Shown in pieces: positions 10,437 to 19,170 of a stretch of DNA of 64,000 nt. The translations under genes were made by a program, and so were the position numbers. How positions within the stretch are numbered: position 1 is the stretch's first letter; each line of letters starts with the position of its first letter. The notes under the pieces were generated by a model, which was not told the origin of the DNA, made no database searches, and saw only the letters and a program-made list of their open reading frames with translations. This stretch comes from DATBLQ01 sp036555325 (GTDB lineage Bacteria; Pseudomonadota; Alphaproteobacteria; Rhizobiales; Aestuariivirgaceae), in the NCBI GenBank assembly GCA_036555325.1, contig DATBLQ010000018.1:68622-132621 (forward strand). The letters run 5' to 3'.

Positions 10437-11582
10437 ATGAAAATACTTGCGGTCGACACCGCACTTGCTGCCTGTTCTGCCGCTGTCTACGATAGCGATG
10501 ACGACCGAATGTTGGCTTCAATCTTCCAACCGATGACGGTGGGTCACGCTGAAGCGATCGCACCTGCGGTTCGTCAAATCATGTTGGAGGCTGGAATTGA
10601 GTTTTCTTCCCTAGACCGCATTGCCACCACGATTGGACCGGGAACATTCACCGGCCTGCGAATCGGTCTTTCCTTTGCCAAGGCTTTGGGCCTTGCCCTC
10701 GATCTGCCGGTGGTCGGCCTATCGACCCTCAAGGCCATAGCCGCCAACATCGCCTCCAATCCTCACCACCTACCCATTGTTGTCGCGATTGACGCCCGGC
10801 GGGGGAATGTCTACGCCCAGCTGTTCACCCACGATCTTGCGCCGTTGAGCGAGGCCTGCGTCTGTGCCGCCCCAGATGTATCGAAGGGTTTGGCAGACGG
10901 AGACTATCTCGTTGTTGGTTCGGCATCAGATCTGTTGATCACATTGCCCTCAAATAGGCGGCTTGCTTTTCGCAAGGCTGATGCTCCTGATCTCCCCAGC
11001 GCCACCATCATTGCCAAGCTAGCACGGCTTGAACCCGCCACGGGCACCGGCCTTGAGCCCCTTTACCTACGGGCACCCGATGCCAAGCCGCCGCACGCTG
11101 CGCCTCTTCAATTTCTTCAGATCGGCGGCGCAGATAGGGCCGACGCCCAGGCGCTCGCGACTCTGCACGCACAGTGCTTTGTTCAGCCATGGAGCGCCGA
11201 TTCCTTCTCCGAGCTTTTGGAGATTCCGGGTACTATTGCCGTTCTTGCAAAAGTGAACGATGCAATCCCCGTCGGGCTTGCCATCGCCCGATGCGCCGCC
11301 GATGAAGCGGAATTCTTGACCCTTGCTGTTCACCCCGATTACCGCCGGCGCCACATCGGCGAAAGACTTGTGATGGCTACGGCTGCAGGGCTGGCAAAAA
11401 TGGGGTCGCGCCATGTGTACATGGAAGTGGCGGCTACGAATGCCGGAGCGCGCCGGCTATATGAAAAGCTTGGCTTTGTCTCTGTTGCCACGCGGCAGAA
11501 CTACTATCCGAAACCTGATGGTGATCACGAGGATGCCCTCCTCATGAAACGCTCACTTCCAATTGCGCCCCCCCATGTCTGA
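10437..11582 (+). CDS. TsaB-RimI fusion: t6A biosynthesis subunit plus protein acetyltransferase
   Basis: One uninterrupted frame of 381 residues joins two enzymes. Residues 1 to about 215 are TsaB (start MKILAVDTALAACSAA, GPGTFTGLRIGLSFAKALG, ending near EPLYLRAPDAKPP), the ASKHA-fold partner of TsaD needed for threonylcarbamoylation of A37 in tRNAs. Residues about 226-375 are a GNAT acetyltransferase of RimI type (FLTLAVHPDYRRRHIGERL, TNAGARRLYEKLGF, RQNYYP), which in E. coli acetylates the N-terminus of ribosomal protein S18. In relatives tsaB and rimI are usually separate neighbouring genes. No stop or plausible internal start with a good ribosome binding site was seen at the junction. 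The stop overlaps the next gene by eight bases. Confidence 0.92.
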   Translation: MKILAVDTALAACSAAVYDSDDDRMLASIFQPMTVGHAEAIAPAVRQIMLEAGIEFSSLDRIATTIGPGTFTGLRIGLSFAKALGLALDLPVVGLSTLKAIAANIASNPHHLPIVVAIDARRGNVYAQLFTHDLAPLSEACVCAAPDVSKGLADGDYLVVGSASDLLITLPSNRRLAFRKADAPDLPSATIIAKLARLEPATGTGLEPLYLRAPDAKPPHAAPLQFLQIGGADRADAQALATLHAQCFVQPWSADSFSELLEIPGTIAVLAKVNDAIPVGLAIARCAADEAEFLTLAVHPDYRRRHIGERLVMATAAGLAKMGSRHVYMEVAATNAGARRLYEKLGFVSVATRQNYYPKPDGDHEDALLMKRSLPIAPPHV

Positions 11583-12030
11583 TCCTATACCTGTTCTCAT
11601 GAATGAGATCGAAAGGGCCTGCATTGCCAAGGGTATGCGCATGACCGGGCAGCGTCGCACGATCGCCCAAGTGATCGCCGAAGCCGCCGATCATCCCGAC
11701 GTTGAGGAACTGCATCGCCGAGCCGCCGGGCGCGACAGCAGGATTTCGCTCGCCACCGTTTACCGTACAGTTCGCCTGTTCAAGGAAATGGGAATCCTGG
11801 AAAGCCATGCGTTTCACGGCCGGGCACGCTACGAAAAAGCGCCGGCCCAGCATCATGACCATTTGATTGATTTGGCGAGTGGCAGGGTCATAGAGTTTCG
11901 TAACGAGGAAATTGAGAAGCTGCAGGAGCTGGTTGCACGCCAGTTGGGTTATAGGTTGGTCGGGCACAAGCTCGAGCTCTACGGAAAGCCATTACCCGCT
12001 TCGGCCACGGCGAGACCGCGTCGCAAATGA
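11575..12030 (+). CDS. mur: Fur-family metalloregulator, probably Mur (manganese uptake regulator)
   Basis: A 151-residue Fur-family repressor with a winged helix (TGQRRTIAQVIAE, SRISLATVYRTVRLFKE) and the metal-binding HHDH cluster at residues 93-96. It lacks the CxxC structural zinc site of gammaproteobacterial Fur, as alphaproteobacterial Fur/Mur proteins do. In Rhizobiales the gene at this place, after rimI and before miaB, is Mur, which represses manganese importers; the sequence alone cannot separate Mur from iron-sensing Fur. I chose the ATG at 11575, which overlaps the previous stop by eight bases, over a start at 11563. The stop overlaps plsC (ATGA). Confidence 0.85.
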   Translation: MSDPIPVLMNEIERACIAKGMRMTGQRRTIAQVIAEAADHPDVEELHRRAAGRDSRISLATVYRTVRLFKEMGILESHAFHGRARYEKAPAQHHDHLIDLASGRVIEFRNEEIEKLQELVARQLGYRLVGHKLELYGKPLPASATARPRRK

Positions 12031-12836
12031 GTAATCTGCGCCTTGTCTTCTTGATCTTGTCGATTTCGGTCATTTCCCTCCTCGTCATTCCCCCGCAGTG
12101 GTTGTTTACGAAGCTGTGGCCGCGGGGTGCCCGCAAACTCCCCAATCTCTACTTCCGTCTGGTTGCTTGGTTGATGGGGATAAAAATCGAAGTGAAGGGA
12201 GAACCGGTTGCCGAAAGGCCTTGCCTATATGTGTCCAATCATTTGAGTTGGCTCGATATCATTGTCTTGTCGACTGTCCAGCCGATGTGTTTCGTCGCCA
12301 AGAAAGAGGTCGCCCGCTGGCCGTTGTTTGGCCTTCTCGCCACGGTCGGGCGCACGCTTTACATCGACCGCGAGCGTCGGCACGACGTCAGGAACTCGAA
12401 TGGTGATATTCGCAAGCGGTTTACCGCACGCGAAATCGTCACATTGTTTCCTGAAGGCACATCTAGCGATGGCAATCGTGTCCTGCCATTTCGCAGCGCT
12501 CTCATGGGCGCGGCTGAGATGGAGGTTGACGGCATACCCGTCGTCGTTCAGCCGGTTACGATCGCCTATACTGGGGTTCATGGCATTCCCCTCGGCCGCG
12601 TAAGACGGCCGATATTCGCTTGGCATAGCAAGATGAAGCTAGTACCTCATCTTTTGGGCGTTGGGCGGGTTGGACCCTTCGAAGTGACACTGACATTTCA
12701 TCCCGCGACCACAGCGCGGGAAATTGGTGGCCGCAAGGCCCTCTCCCGGCACTGCGAGCACGTAATACGCCAGAGCCTTGTGGAGGCGCTAACCGGCCGC
12801 CGGCCGGTGGTTTCCAAGCTGGCGAAAACGCGCTAG
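12027..12836 (+). CDS. plsC: 1-acyl-sn-glycerol-3-phosphate acyltransferase
   Basis: This membrane enzyme adds the second acyl chain to lysophosphatidic acid to make phosphatidic acid. It has an N-terminal hydrophobic helix (residues 5-25), the catalytic NHxxxxD motif (NHLSWLD, His72 and Asp77) and the substrate-binding FPEGTSS motif starting at residue 141. The length of 269 residues is typical. It starts on the mur stop codon (ATGA), so it depends on translation from upstream. A related lyso-ornithine-lipid acyltransferase (OlsA) has the same motifs and cannot be fully excluded. Confidence 0.88.
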   Translation: MSNLRLVFLILSISVISLLVIPPQWLFTKLWPRGARKLPNLYFRLVAWLMGIKIEVKGEPVAERPCLYVSNHLSWLDIIVLSTVQPMCFVAKKEVARWPLFGLLATVGRTLYIDRERRHDVRNSNGDIRKRFTAREIVTLFPEGTSSDGNRVLPFRSALMGAAEMEVDGIPVVVQPVTIAYTGVHGIPLGRVRRPIFAWHSKMKLVPHLLGVGRVGPFEVTLTFHPATTAREIGGRKALSRHCEHVIRQSLVEALTGRRPVVSKLAKTR

Positions 12837-12863
12837 AGCATGGGCATTATGGTTAATTAGAAA

Positions 12864-14225
12864 ATGAACGCCGAGCCCAACAAAAAGGTCTTCATCCGGA
12901 CGTATGGTTGTCAGATGAATACTTACGATAGCCAGCGCATGAGCGATGTGCTTTCACCGCTGGGCTATGGTCCAACCGACGATCCCCGGAACGCCGACCT
13001 GATCATACTCAACACCTGTCACATCCGCGAGAAAGCCGCCGAAAAAGTCTATTCGGAACTGGGACGCATTCGGCGGATCAAGGAAACGAGAAAGCGCAAA
13101 GGTGAGAGCACGCTTATCGCCGTCGCAGGATGCGTAGCCCAGGCCGAGGGTGAAGAGATCATCCGTCGCGCCCCGGCGGTGGATCTGGTTTTCGGACCAC
13201 AAAGCTATCATCGGCTGCCGGATCTTCTCGCACGCGTCCGTCGGCAAGCCCACAAGGTAGTGGAAACGGAATTTCCCGCCGCAGAGAAATTTGATGGGCT
13301 CCCCCAAAGCCCGCGCGACAAAATCATCACGCGTGGAGTCACCGCCTTTGTCACCGTTCAGGAAGGTTGTGATAAATTCTGCACGTTTTGTGTCGTTCCC
13401 TATACCAGAGGTGCCGAGTTCTCACGGCCGGTGATTGCCATCGAGCATGAAGTTCGCCGTCTCGCCGAGGCAGGCGTTCGCGAGGTAACTTTGCTTGGCC
13501 AGAACGTCAATGCCTATCACGGGACAGCTCCGACCGCGGGCAACTGGAATCTCGCCCGCTTGCTTGACTATCTGGCGCGCATTCCGGGTATCGAGCGATT
13601 GAGATACACCACCAGCCATCCCTGTGACATGCATGAGGAACTGGTTGAAGCCCACGCTGCTAACCCCAAACTGATGCCCTATGTTCATTTGCCCGTTCAG
13701 TCGGGTTCAAACCGCATTCTTGCCGCCATGAACCGACGGCACACCTCGGAAAGTTATATGGATGTCATTGCCAAGTTGAGAACCGCCCGGCCGGACATGG
13801 CTCTGTCTTCCGATTTCATCGTAGGTTTCCCGGGTGAAACAGAGGCCGACTTCGCCTCAACATTGGAACTCGTTCGGAACGTCGGCTACGCCCAGGCGTT
13901 TTCCTTCAAATATTCACCACGGCCCGGAACCCCTGCTGCGGAAATGCCGCAAGTTCCAGCCGATGTGAAAGCCGACCGTTTGGCACGTCTCCAGGCACTG
14001 CTGGGCGAGCAGTACATGACTTTCAATCGGTCGTGCCTTGGCCGCACGCTTCCCATATTGCTTGAGAGGCCAGGCCGCCATCCAGGTCAGTTGATCGGAC
14101 GCTCGCCATATCTGCAACCTGTCGTAATCACCGACGAGCGGTTGAAATTCGGCGATCTGGTGAACGTGGTGATCGATGGTGTTGGTTCTAACAGCCTTTC
14201 GGCGCATAGTGCAGGACTAGAGTGA
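12864..14225 (+). CDS. miaB: tRNA-2-methylthio-N6-dimethylallyladenosine synthase MiaB
   Basis: MiaB is a radical-SAM methylthiotransferase that converts i6A37 to ms2i6A37 in tRNAs reading codons that start with U. The N-terminal UPF0004 domain carries its three auxiliary-cluster cysteines (TYGCQMN, NTCHIRE, AGCVAQ). The radical-SAM CxxxCxxC is at Cys169, Cys173 and Cys176 (CDKFCTFC). A TRAM-like domain closes the 453-residue protein. The stop overlaps an in-frame GTG of phoH, although phoH probably starts further downstream. Confidence 0.97.
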   Translation: MNAEPNKKVFIRTYGCQMNTYDSQRMSDVLSPLGYGPTDDPRNADLIILNTCHIREKAAEKVYSELGRIRRIKETRKRKGESTLIAVAGCVAQAEGEEIIRRAPAVDLVFGPQSYHRLPDLLARVRRQAHKVVETEFPAAEKFDGLPQSPRDKIITRGVTAFVTVQEGCDKFCTFCVVPYTRGAEFSRPVIAIEHEVRRLAEAGVREVTLLGQNVNAYHGTAPTAGNWNLARLLDYLARIPGIERLRYTTSHPCDMHEELVEAHAANPKLMPYVHLPVQSGSNRILAAMNRRHTSESYMDVIAKLRTARPDMALSSDFIVGFPGETEADFASTLELVRNVGYAQAFSFKYSPRPGTPAAEMPQVPADVKADRLARLQALLGEQYMTFNRSCLGRTLPILLERPGRHPGQLIGRSPYLQPVVITDERLKFGDLVNVVIDGVGSNSLSAHSAGLE

Positions 14226-14255
14226 CTGATTCTCGCTCGAAAGACAGGAACCTTG

Positions 14256-14264
14256 AAAGGAGGT
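14256..14264 (+). promoter_or_regulatory. Near-perfect Shine-Dalgarno selecting a TTG start for phoH
   Basis: AAAGGAGGT is fully complementary to the usual 3' end of bacterial 16S rRNA. The only in-frame initiation codon at proper distance is the TTG at 14273, eight bases downstream. The upstream GTG at 14222 would place this site inside the coding region, and the next ATG (14285) is 20 bases away. Confidence 0.75.
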
Positions 14265-14272
14265 CTAGTGTT

Positions 14273-15298
14273 TTGAACCCGCGAATGACGACGGGTAATT
14301 TGACCAAGATCATCCTAGAGCCAACTGAAGATTCAGCCAGCAATTTGACGCTCGCCTTCGATGACAATCGGCTGCTCACTCTTGTCTTTGGGGAACACGA
14401 TGAGCATCTCGCTCTAATCGAGAGTCGCTTAGGTGTCGACATAACACCACGCGGCAACCGCGTCGCGTTACGCGGCCCGCGAGCTGCCTGTGAAAGCGCC
14501 GGCCAAGTTTTGGAACGCCTCTATGCTTTGGCGTTGAAGGGTCACGATATCACTTCAGGTGATGTTGAAGGCGCGATCCGAATGGTGCAGGCCGCCAATC
14601 AGGAAATTGGCGAGGAGACGACAATTCGCACCAAGCGCAAGCTGGTGACAGCTCGCTCGCCGATGCAGAAATGTTACATAGATGCCCTGCGTCAAAGCGA
14701 TTTGGTTTTCGGCACCGGTCCCGCCGGAACCGGCAAGACATACCTGGCCGTTGCGGCCGCCGCCGCAGCGTTGTCCGCCGGGGAAGTTGATCGCATCATA
14801 CTGTCGCGGCCCGCAGTCGAAGCTGGAGAGCGTCTGGGTTTTCTGCCGGGCGACATGAAGGAAAAGGTCGATCCATATCTGCGCCCCCTTTACGACGCGC
14901 TTTACGATGTGCTTCCCGGCCCCACAGTCGCTCGCGGGTTGGCTGACGGAACTATTGAAATTGCTCCGATTGCGTTTATGCGGGGTCGCACCTTGAGGCA
15001 CGCTTTCATAATCCTTGATGAGGCACAGAACACGACTCCTCAGCAGATGAAGATGTTCTTGACCCGACTGGGTGAAGACAGCCGCATGGCGGTCACCGGC
15101 GATCCATCGCAGGTTGACTTGCCCTTTGGCATCACCTCCGGTCTTGCGCAGGCAACGAGAATTTTGAAGGGTGTCGAAGGCGTGACTCACATTGCCTTCA
15201 CCGAGGCCGACATCGTCCGCCATCCCTTGGTAAGTCGAATTGTGACTGCCTATGACAAATCCGAACGACGCGAGCGGCGCAGTAAGTCCGACGACTGA
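14273..15298 (+). CDS. phoH: PhoH family ATPase (YbeZ)
   Basis: PhoH/YbeZ is an RNA-associated P-loop ATPase that works with the endoribonuclease YbeY, encoded next. The protein has a small N-terminal KH-like region (EHLALIESRLGVDI) and then the PhoH ATPase domain with Walker A GPAGTGKTYLA, the signature VEAGERLGFLPGD, and Walker B ILDEAQNTTPQQMKMFLTR. From the TTG at 14273 it has 341 residues. The alternative GTG at 14222 overlaps the miaB stop and would add 17 residues. The ybeY start follows two bases after the stop. Confidence 0.93.
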   Translation: MNPRMTTGNLTKIILEPTEDSASNLTLAFDDNRLLTLVFGEHDEHLALIESRLGVDITPRGNRVALRGPRAACESAGQVLERLYALALKGHDITSGDVEGAIRMVQAANQEIGEETTIRTKRKLVTARSPMQKCYIDALRQSDLVFGTGPAGTGKTYLAVAAAAAALSAGEVDRIILSRPAVEAGERLGFLPGDMKEKVDPYLRPLYDALYDVLPGPTVARGLADGTIEIAPIAFMRGRTLRHAFIILDEAQNTTPQQMKMFLTRLGEDSRMAVTGDPSQVDLPFGITSGLAQATRILKGVEGVTHIAFTEADIVRHPLVSRIVTAYDKSERRERRSKSDD

Positions 15299-15300
15299 TC

Positions 15301-15750
15301 ATGTCCATTTCGGTAACTATTGACCGCAATGTTTGGAAGAGGTCGCCGCCAGTTACGAGGTTGGCCCGCAGTGCTGCGCGGGCCGCCCTGAAGGTAGCGA
15401 ATATCGATTCATCGGAGTGCGATTTGGCGGTAATCTTTGCTGACGATGCAACGGTCGCCGAGCTTAATCGCAAATGGCGCGGCAAGGCCAAGCCTACAAA
15501 CGTGCTGTCGTTTCCTGCCAGCCAGCGGGCAGGAGGACGTTTTCTGGGCGATGTTCTTCTTGCCGCTGGCGTCATTGAGCGCGAAGCCGAAGATGAGGGT
15601 AAGCCTCTCTTGAACCATGCGGCGCATTTGATTGTCCATGGCGTCCTACATCTACTGGGGTACGATCACGGCAAGGCGTCGGCCGCTCGCAGGATGCGGC
15701 AAATGGAAGTTCGGGCGCTCAAGAGCTTGGGGATGGATGATCCCTATTAA
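15301..15750 (+). CDS. ybeY: Endoribonuclease YbeY (rRNA maturation factor)
   Basis: YbeY is a single-strand-specific zinc RNase involved in 16S rRNA 3' processing and ribosome quality control; it strongly affects sRNA regulation in rhizobia. The 149-residue protein has the metal-binding HxxxHxxxxxH motif (HGVLHLLGYDH, with His near 113, 117 and 123) and the conserved TNVLSFP strand. It lies between phoH and corC, its normal place. Its TAA stop shares one base with the possible corC start. Confidence 0.96.
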   Translation: MSISVTIDRNVWKRSPPVTRLARSAARAALKVANIDSSECDLAVIFADDATVAELNRKWRGKAKPTNVLSFPASQRAGGRFLGDVLLAAGVIEREAEDEGKPLLNHAAHLIVHGVLHLLGYDHGKASAARRMRQMEVRALKSLGMDDPY

Positions 15751-16811
15751 TGTGGATAACAGCAAACCGCGGCCTGATATTGGCGATGAACAAGGATTCG
15801 AAATCTACTGACCCCTCTGGCCCGCACGCGGTTGCCGCAGAGCCGGTAGAAGACCAAACACCTCGCTCTGAGGGCGCTTGGTCGTGGCTGCGCCGACTGC
15901 TGGGGGTCTCACCCCCCGCACCTCCTCCGCCCCACGATACGTCTCGCCCGGTAACCGAGGTTGCCCAGGCCGAAGCCCGCTCGATGATGGTCAACCTGAT
16001 CGAATTCGCCCGCATGCGGGTCGACGATGTCATGGTTCCACGCGTCGATATTGTATCAATCGAGGAAAGCGCCCCGCTGCATGAACTGCTCGTGCGGTTT
16101 GCCGAGGCCAATCACTCCCGCCTCCCGGTCTATCGCGAGACCCTCGATGATCTGATTGGCATGGTTCACATTAAGGATCTGCTTGCGTGGATGCTGAAAA
16201 CGTCTTCGCAAAAAAAACGCCGCAAGGCGGCACGACCTCCCGAGCAGGAAACGGTCGCGGCCGAAAAGGTGAGCTTGAGATCCGTCGATCTAACCAAGAG
16301 CATCAAACAAGCCGGCATTATTCGCGATCTCCTCTTTGTTCCGCCCTCGATGCCTGTCGCCGATCTTCTTGTGAAAATGCAAGCAACCCATCTGCACATG
16401 GCCATTGTGGTCGATGAGTACGGCGGCACTGATGGGTTGCTTACCATCGAAGACCTCGTCGAGGTCATCGTGGGAGATATTTCCGACGAGCATGATACGG
16501 GCGATGAAAATCTCATCCGCGATCTCGGCCGCGGAACGTTTATCGCCGATGCCCGCGTGCCGATTGAGGACGTCGAGTCGTTGCTCAACCGCCCGCTTTT
16601 GGCAGACGATCGGGAGGAAGAAGCCGATACTTTGGGCGGCCTGATCTTTGCGATGCTGGGACGAGTTCCCGCGCGCGGAGAATTGGTGCGCCATCCAAGT
16701 GGAGTCGAGTTTGAAGTGGCCGAATCCGATCCGCGGCGGGTTAAGAAAATCCGCATCCACACCAATCCGGGCAACGGCTCATCTCCGGCCGAATCGGGGC
16801 AAAAGCACTGA
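15750..16811 (+). CDS. CorC/HlyC-type CBS-domain transporter-associated protein
   Basis: A soluble protein with a pair of CBS domains (about residues 75-240; ARMRVDDVMVPRVDIVSIEE, then HLHMAIVVDEYGGTDGLLT) followed by a CorC/HlyC domain (about 260-345). There is no DUF21 membrane domain, so it is the short CorC form (353 residues) linked to magnesium and cobalt efflux in enterobacteria; its substrate here is not known. Residues 15-65 are a Pro-, Ser- and acid-rich linker. The start at 15750 overlaps the ybeY stop; a second ATG at 15786 is also possible. The stop overlaps the lnt ATG (ATGA). Confidence 0.88.
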   Translation: MWITANRGLILAMNKDSKSTDPSGPHAVAAEPVEDQTPRSEGAWSWLRRLLGVSPPAPPPPHDTSRPVTEVAQAEARSMMVNLIEFARMRVDDVMVPRVDIVSIEESAPLHELLVRFAEANHSRLPVYRETLDDLIGMVHIKDLLAWMLKTSSQKKRRKAARPPEQETVAAEKVSLRSVDLTKSIKQAGIIRDLLFVPPSMPVADLLVKMQATHLHMAIVVDEYGGTDGLLTIEDLVEVIVGDISDEHDTGDENLIRDLGRGTFIADARVPIEDVESLLNRPLLADDREEEADTLGGLIFAMLGRVPARGELVRHPSGVEFEVAESDPRRVKKIRIHTNPGNGSSPAESGQKH

Positions 16812-18439
16812 TGCCGCTTCAGGTGATCAGGAACTTCGCCCATCGGTTTATAATTTTATGGGGTTGGCGGCGCATAGGCGCCGCGTTCTTCTTCGGTGCT
16901 GCGGCCGCGACCGCTATGCAGCCGCTCCTGTTTTGGCCAGTACTCTTTGTCTCGTTTCCCGTTCTGATCTGGCTGATCGATGGGCTTTTCGTTGAACGCG
17001 CCAACAGACTTCGTCGGGCGCTTGGCGCCTTTGCCACCGGCTGGACGTTTGGCTTCGGCTTTTTTCTCGCGTCGCTCTACTGGGTCGGCGCGGCATTCCT
17101 TGTTGATGCAGAAACCTATGCCTGGATGATGCCATTAGCCGTCGCAGCACTCCCGGCCGGCATGGCGCTCTACTGGGGGGCAGCCGCTGCTCTAGTAACT
17201 TTGTGGTGGGCACCGGGTCTTCGTCGCATTCTGGTGTTCGCCGCGGCACTGGCATTTTCGGAGTGGCTGCGTGGCCGATTTTTCACCGGCTTTCCATGGA
17301 ACACCCTGGGCTATGCGGCGGAAGCTTCCGAAGGACTGAGCCAGGTGGCTGCCTATGTCGGCATCTGGGGGCTGACCTTCTTGGTTGTTCTTTGGGCTTC
17401 CCTTCCTGCGCTTTTGTCGGAATCGGAATCTAACTCCGGTAGTCGTCGGGCCGTTTTTTTCTTCATGCTGGCCGGTATTGGTCTTTGGCTTGCAGGTACC
17501 ATGCGCCTTGAAAAAGCGCCGGTCGCGTTCGTTCCCGGAGTCAACATCAGGATCGTCCAGCCAAACGTTCCTCAAAGCGACAAGTGGCGCGCCGATAATG
17601 TGGTGAAAATTTTCGACGACCTCCTTGCCCTTACAACCGCGCCCTCCGCCGGAAAATCCGAAGCGGCGAACATGCAGAAGATAGTGATCTGGCCAGAATC
17701 GTCTGTACCGTTCTTGATGGATGAGCAACCTGAGGCTCTGAAAACTGTAGCTCGCGCCCTTCCCGATGACGGGGTGCTCCTCATGGGTTCGCTAAGACGC
17801 ATCCGCTCACAGGACCCCTTGCCGGAAACAGAGGAGGTCTACAACAGTCTGTTCGCGATCGACGGGATGGGAAAGATCAGCGCCACTTACGACAAATGGC
17901 ATCTTGTGCCTTATGGAGAATACCTGCCTGTCGCGAGCTGGCTTGAACCCTTGGGTTTGAGGCGGCTTGTAACAATTCCGGGCAACTTCAGTTCCGGTGA
18001 AGGTGTCCGCACCATTTCGCTGCCAGGCACGCCGTCGTTCTCGCCTCTCATCTGCTATGAAGCGATATTTCCCGGCCGCGTCGCAGACACCCACAATCGC
18101 CCCGAATGGCTGCTCAATATTACGAACGATGGTTGGTTCGGCTTAACTGGAGGCCCTCATCAGCACTTTGCCCAGGCAAGATTCCGCGCGATCGAAGAAG
18201 GCCTGCCGCTGATTCGCGCCGCCAACACTGGCATTTCCGCAATAATCGACGCTCACGGACGTGTGATTGATCAGCTGCCGCTGGCAAGCAGGGGAACGAT
18301 TGACGGAAGCCTGCCGGTGTCGATCCCGCCGACACCTTATGCACGGTACGGCGACCTTCTGTTTTTCCTGGGGCTAACGCTTAGCGCCGCAACGATTCTT
18401 ATTCCTCGGCGCGCCCCCAAGCCCTCTACCGCTCGCTGA
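16811..18439 (+). CDS. lnt: Apolipoprotein N-acyltransferase
   Basis: Lnt adds the third acyl chain to the N-terminal cysteine of lipoproteins on the periplasmic face of the inner membrane. The 542-residue protein has about six N-terminal helices, a nitrilase-type catalytic domain and a C-terminal helix. The Glu-Lys-Cys triad is visible as Glu296 (WPESSVP), Lys362 (YDKWHLVPYGEYLP) and Cys415 (PLICYEAIFP). The ATG overlaps the corC stop by one base. Confidence 0.96.
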   Translation: MPLQVIRNFAHRFIILWGWRRIGAAFFFGAAAATAMQPLLFWPVLFVSFPVLIWLIDGLFVERANRLRRALGAFATGWTFGFGFFLASLYWVGAAFLVDAETYAWMMPLAVAALPAGMALYWGAAAALVTLWWAPGLRRILVFAAALAFSEWLRGRFFTGFPWNTLGYAAEASEGLSQVAAYVGIWGLTFLVVLWASLPALLSESESNSGSRRAVFFFMLAGIGLWLAGTMRLEKAPVAFVPGVNIRIVQPNVPQSDKWRADNVVKIFDDLLALTTAPSAGKSEAANMQKIVIWPESSVPFLMDEQPEALKTVARALPDDGVLLMGSLRRIRSQDPLPETEEVYNSLFAIDGMGKISATYDKWHLVPYGEYLPVASWLEPLGLRRLVTIPGNFSSGEGVRTISLPGTPSFSPLICYEAIFPGRVADTHNRPEWLLNITNDGWFGLTGGPHQHFAQARFRAIEEGLPLIRAANTGISAIIDAHGRVIDQLPLASRGTIDGSLPVSIPPTPYARYGDLLFFLGLTLSAATILIPRRAPKPSTAR

Positions 18440-18646
18440 GATCTGGTTCGTTTTTGCTGCCCGTGCCCAGTTAATCGATGCAAGCCGGCCATTAACGCGT
18501 AAATTATCACCAGCATTTACTAAGCTTTATTAGAATTTTAGTTTGCCTTGAAATGGTAAAGTGTATTAGTTGTTTCAATGCTCGGTATGGGGGAACCGCA
18601 GGAGGGGTAGAAACGGTATCTGGCGGGGGCTGGAACTGAGGAAACA
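18440..18646 (+). promoter_or_regulatory. AT-rich promoter region of the XRE regulator gene
   Basis: The 207 bases between lnt and the XRE gene contain an AT-rich stretch (about 18490-18580) in contrast to the GC-rich coding DNA on either side. It has several overlapping weak -35/-10-like elements but none stands out. No GC-rich hairpin with a T-run follows lnt. A GAGG ribosome binding site precedes the ATG at 18647. A promoter is inferred mainly from composition and spacing. Confidence 0.35.
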
Positions 18647-19051
18647 ATGGCAAAACGGAACGCCAACCCAATTGACGTGCATGTGGGCAACCGGGTGCGA
18701 ATGCGACGAATGCTTATTGGGATGAGCCAGGAAAAGCTTGGCGATCAATTGGGCCTTACATTTCAGCAAGTGCAAAAATACGAAAAGGGATCAAACCGGG
18801 TAAGCGCCAGCCGCCTATTTCAGATGGCCCAGATCCTCGGCGTCAATGTCCAGTTCTTCTATGATGATATGCCGGGTTCCGTTTCCGGTACGATCTCAAG
18901 CGGGTTCGCTGAGAATAAAAATGGCGAGTTGATCATGGATTTGATCAGTTCGGCCGAAGGGTTGCAGCTCAACCAGGCGTTCATTGAAATCAAGGACGCC
19001 GATGTGCGCAGGCGCATCATCGACCTCGTCAAGGTTCTCGGCAGCCGTTAG
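18647..19051 (+). CDS. XRE-family transcriptional regulator (PraR-like)
   Basis: A 134-residue cytoplasmic DNA-binding protein with a SinR/Cro-type helix-turn-helix over residues about 14-68 ([18 protein letters not shown], then [19 protein letters not shown]). A C-terminal tail resembles a short oligomerisation segment ([14 protein letters not shown]). The N-terminus ([15 protein letters not shown]) and overall plan resemble PraR of Azorhizobium and Rhizobium, which controls surface attachment and symbiosis-related genes. That assignment rests on recalled similarity. The gene is a regular neighbour of metK in Rhizobiales. It has its own upstream region, so it is probably transcribed separately from lnt. 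Confidence 0.8.
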   Translation: MAKRNANPIDVHVGNRVRMRRMLIGMSQEKLGDQLGLTFQQVQKYEKGSNRVSASRLFQMAQILGVNVQFFYDDMPGSVSGTISSGFAENKNGELIMDLISSAEGLQLNQAFIEIKDADVRRRIIDLVKVLGSR

Positions 19052-19130
19052 GGCGGTCAGCCGCTCCGAACGCGAAAGTCCTGCCAGTTGACCTTCTGGG
19101 AAAGGCCTGCCAAATAGCCTCGCTCTAATC

Positions 19131-19153
19131 ACACCATGGATTTTGGCTGGTGT
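19131..19153 (+). repeat. Inverted repeat just upstream of the metK ribosome binding site
   Basis: ACACCA (19131-19136) and TGGTGT (19148-19153) pair perfectly around an 11-base loop. The metK Shine-Dalgarno (GAGGGG) follows at about 19159-19164. The placement suggests translational control, but I could not match it to the SAM-II or SAM/SAH riboswitch consensus. Confidence 0.35.
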
Positions 19154-19170
19154 AAAACGAGGGGTCAGCG

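Noticed and set aside
19052..19170. SAM-II or SAM/SAH riboswitch upstream of metK
   Set aside because: A hairpin is present, but the loop cannot form the expected pseudoknot with the ribosome binding site and the conserved core bases are missing.
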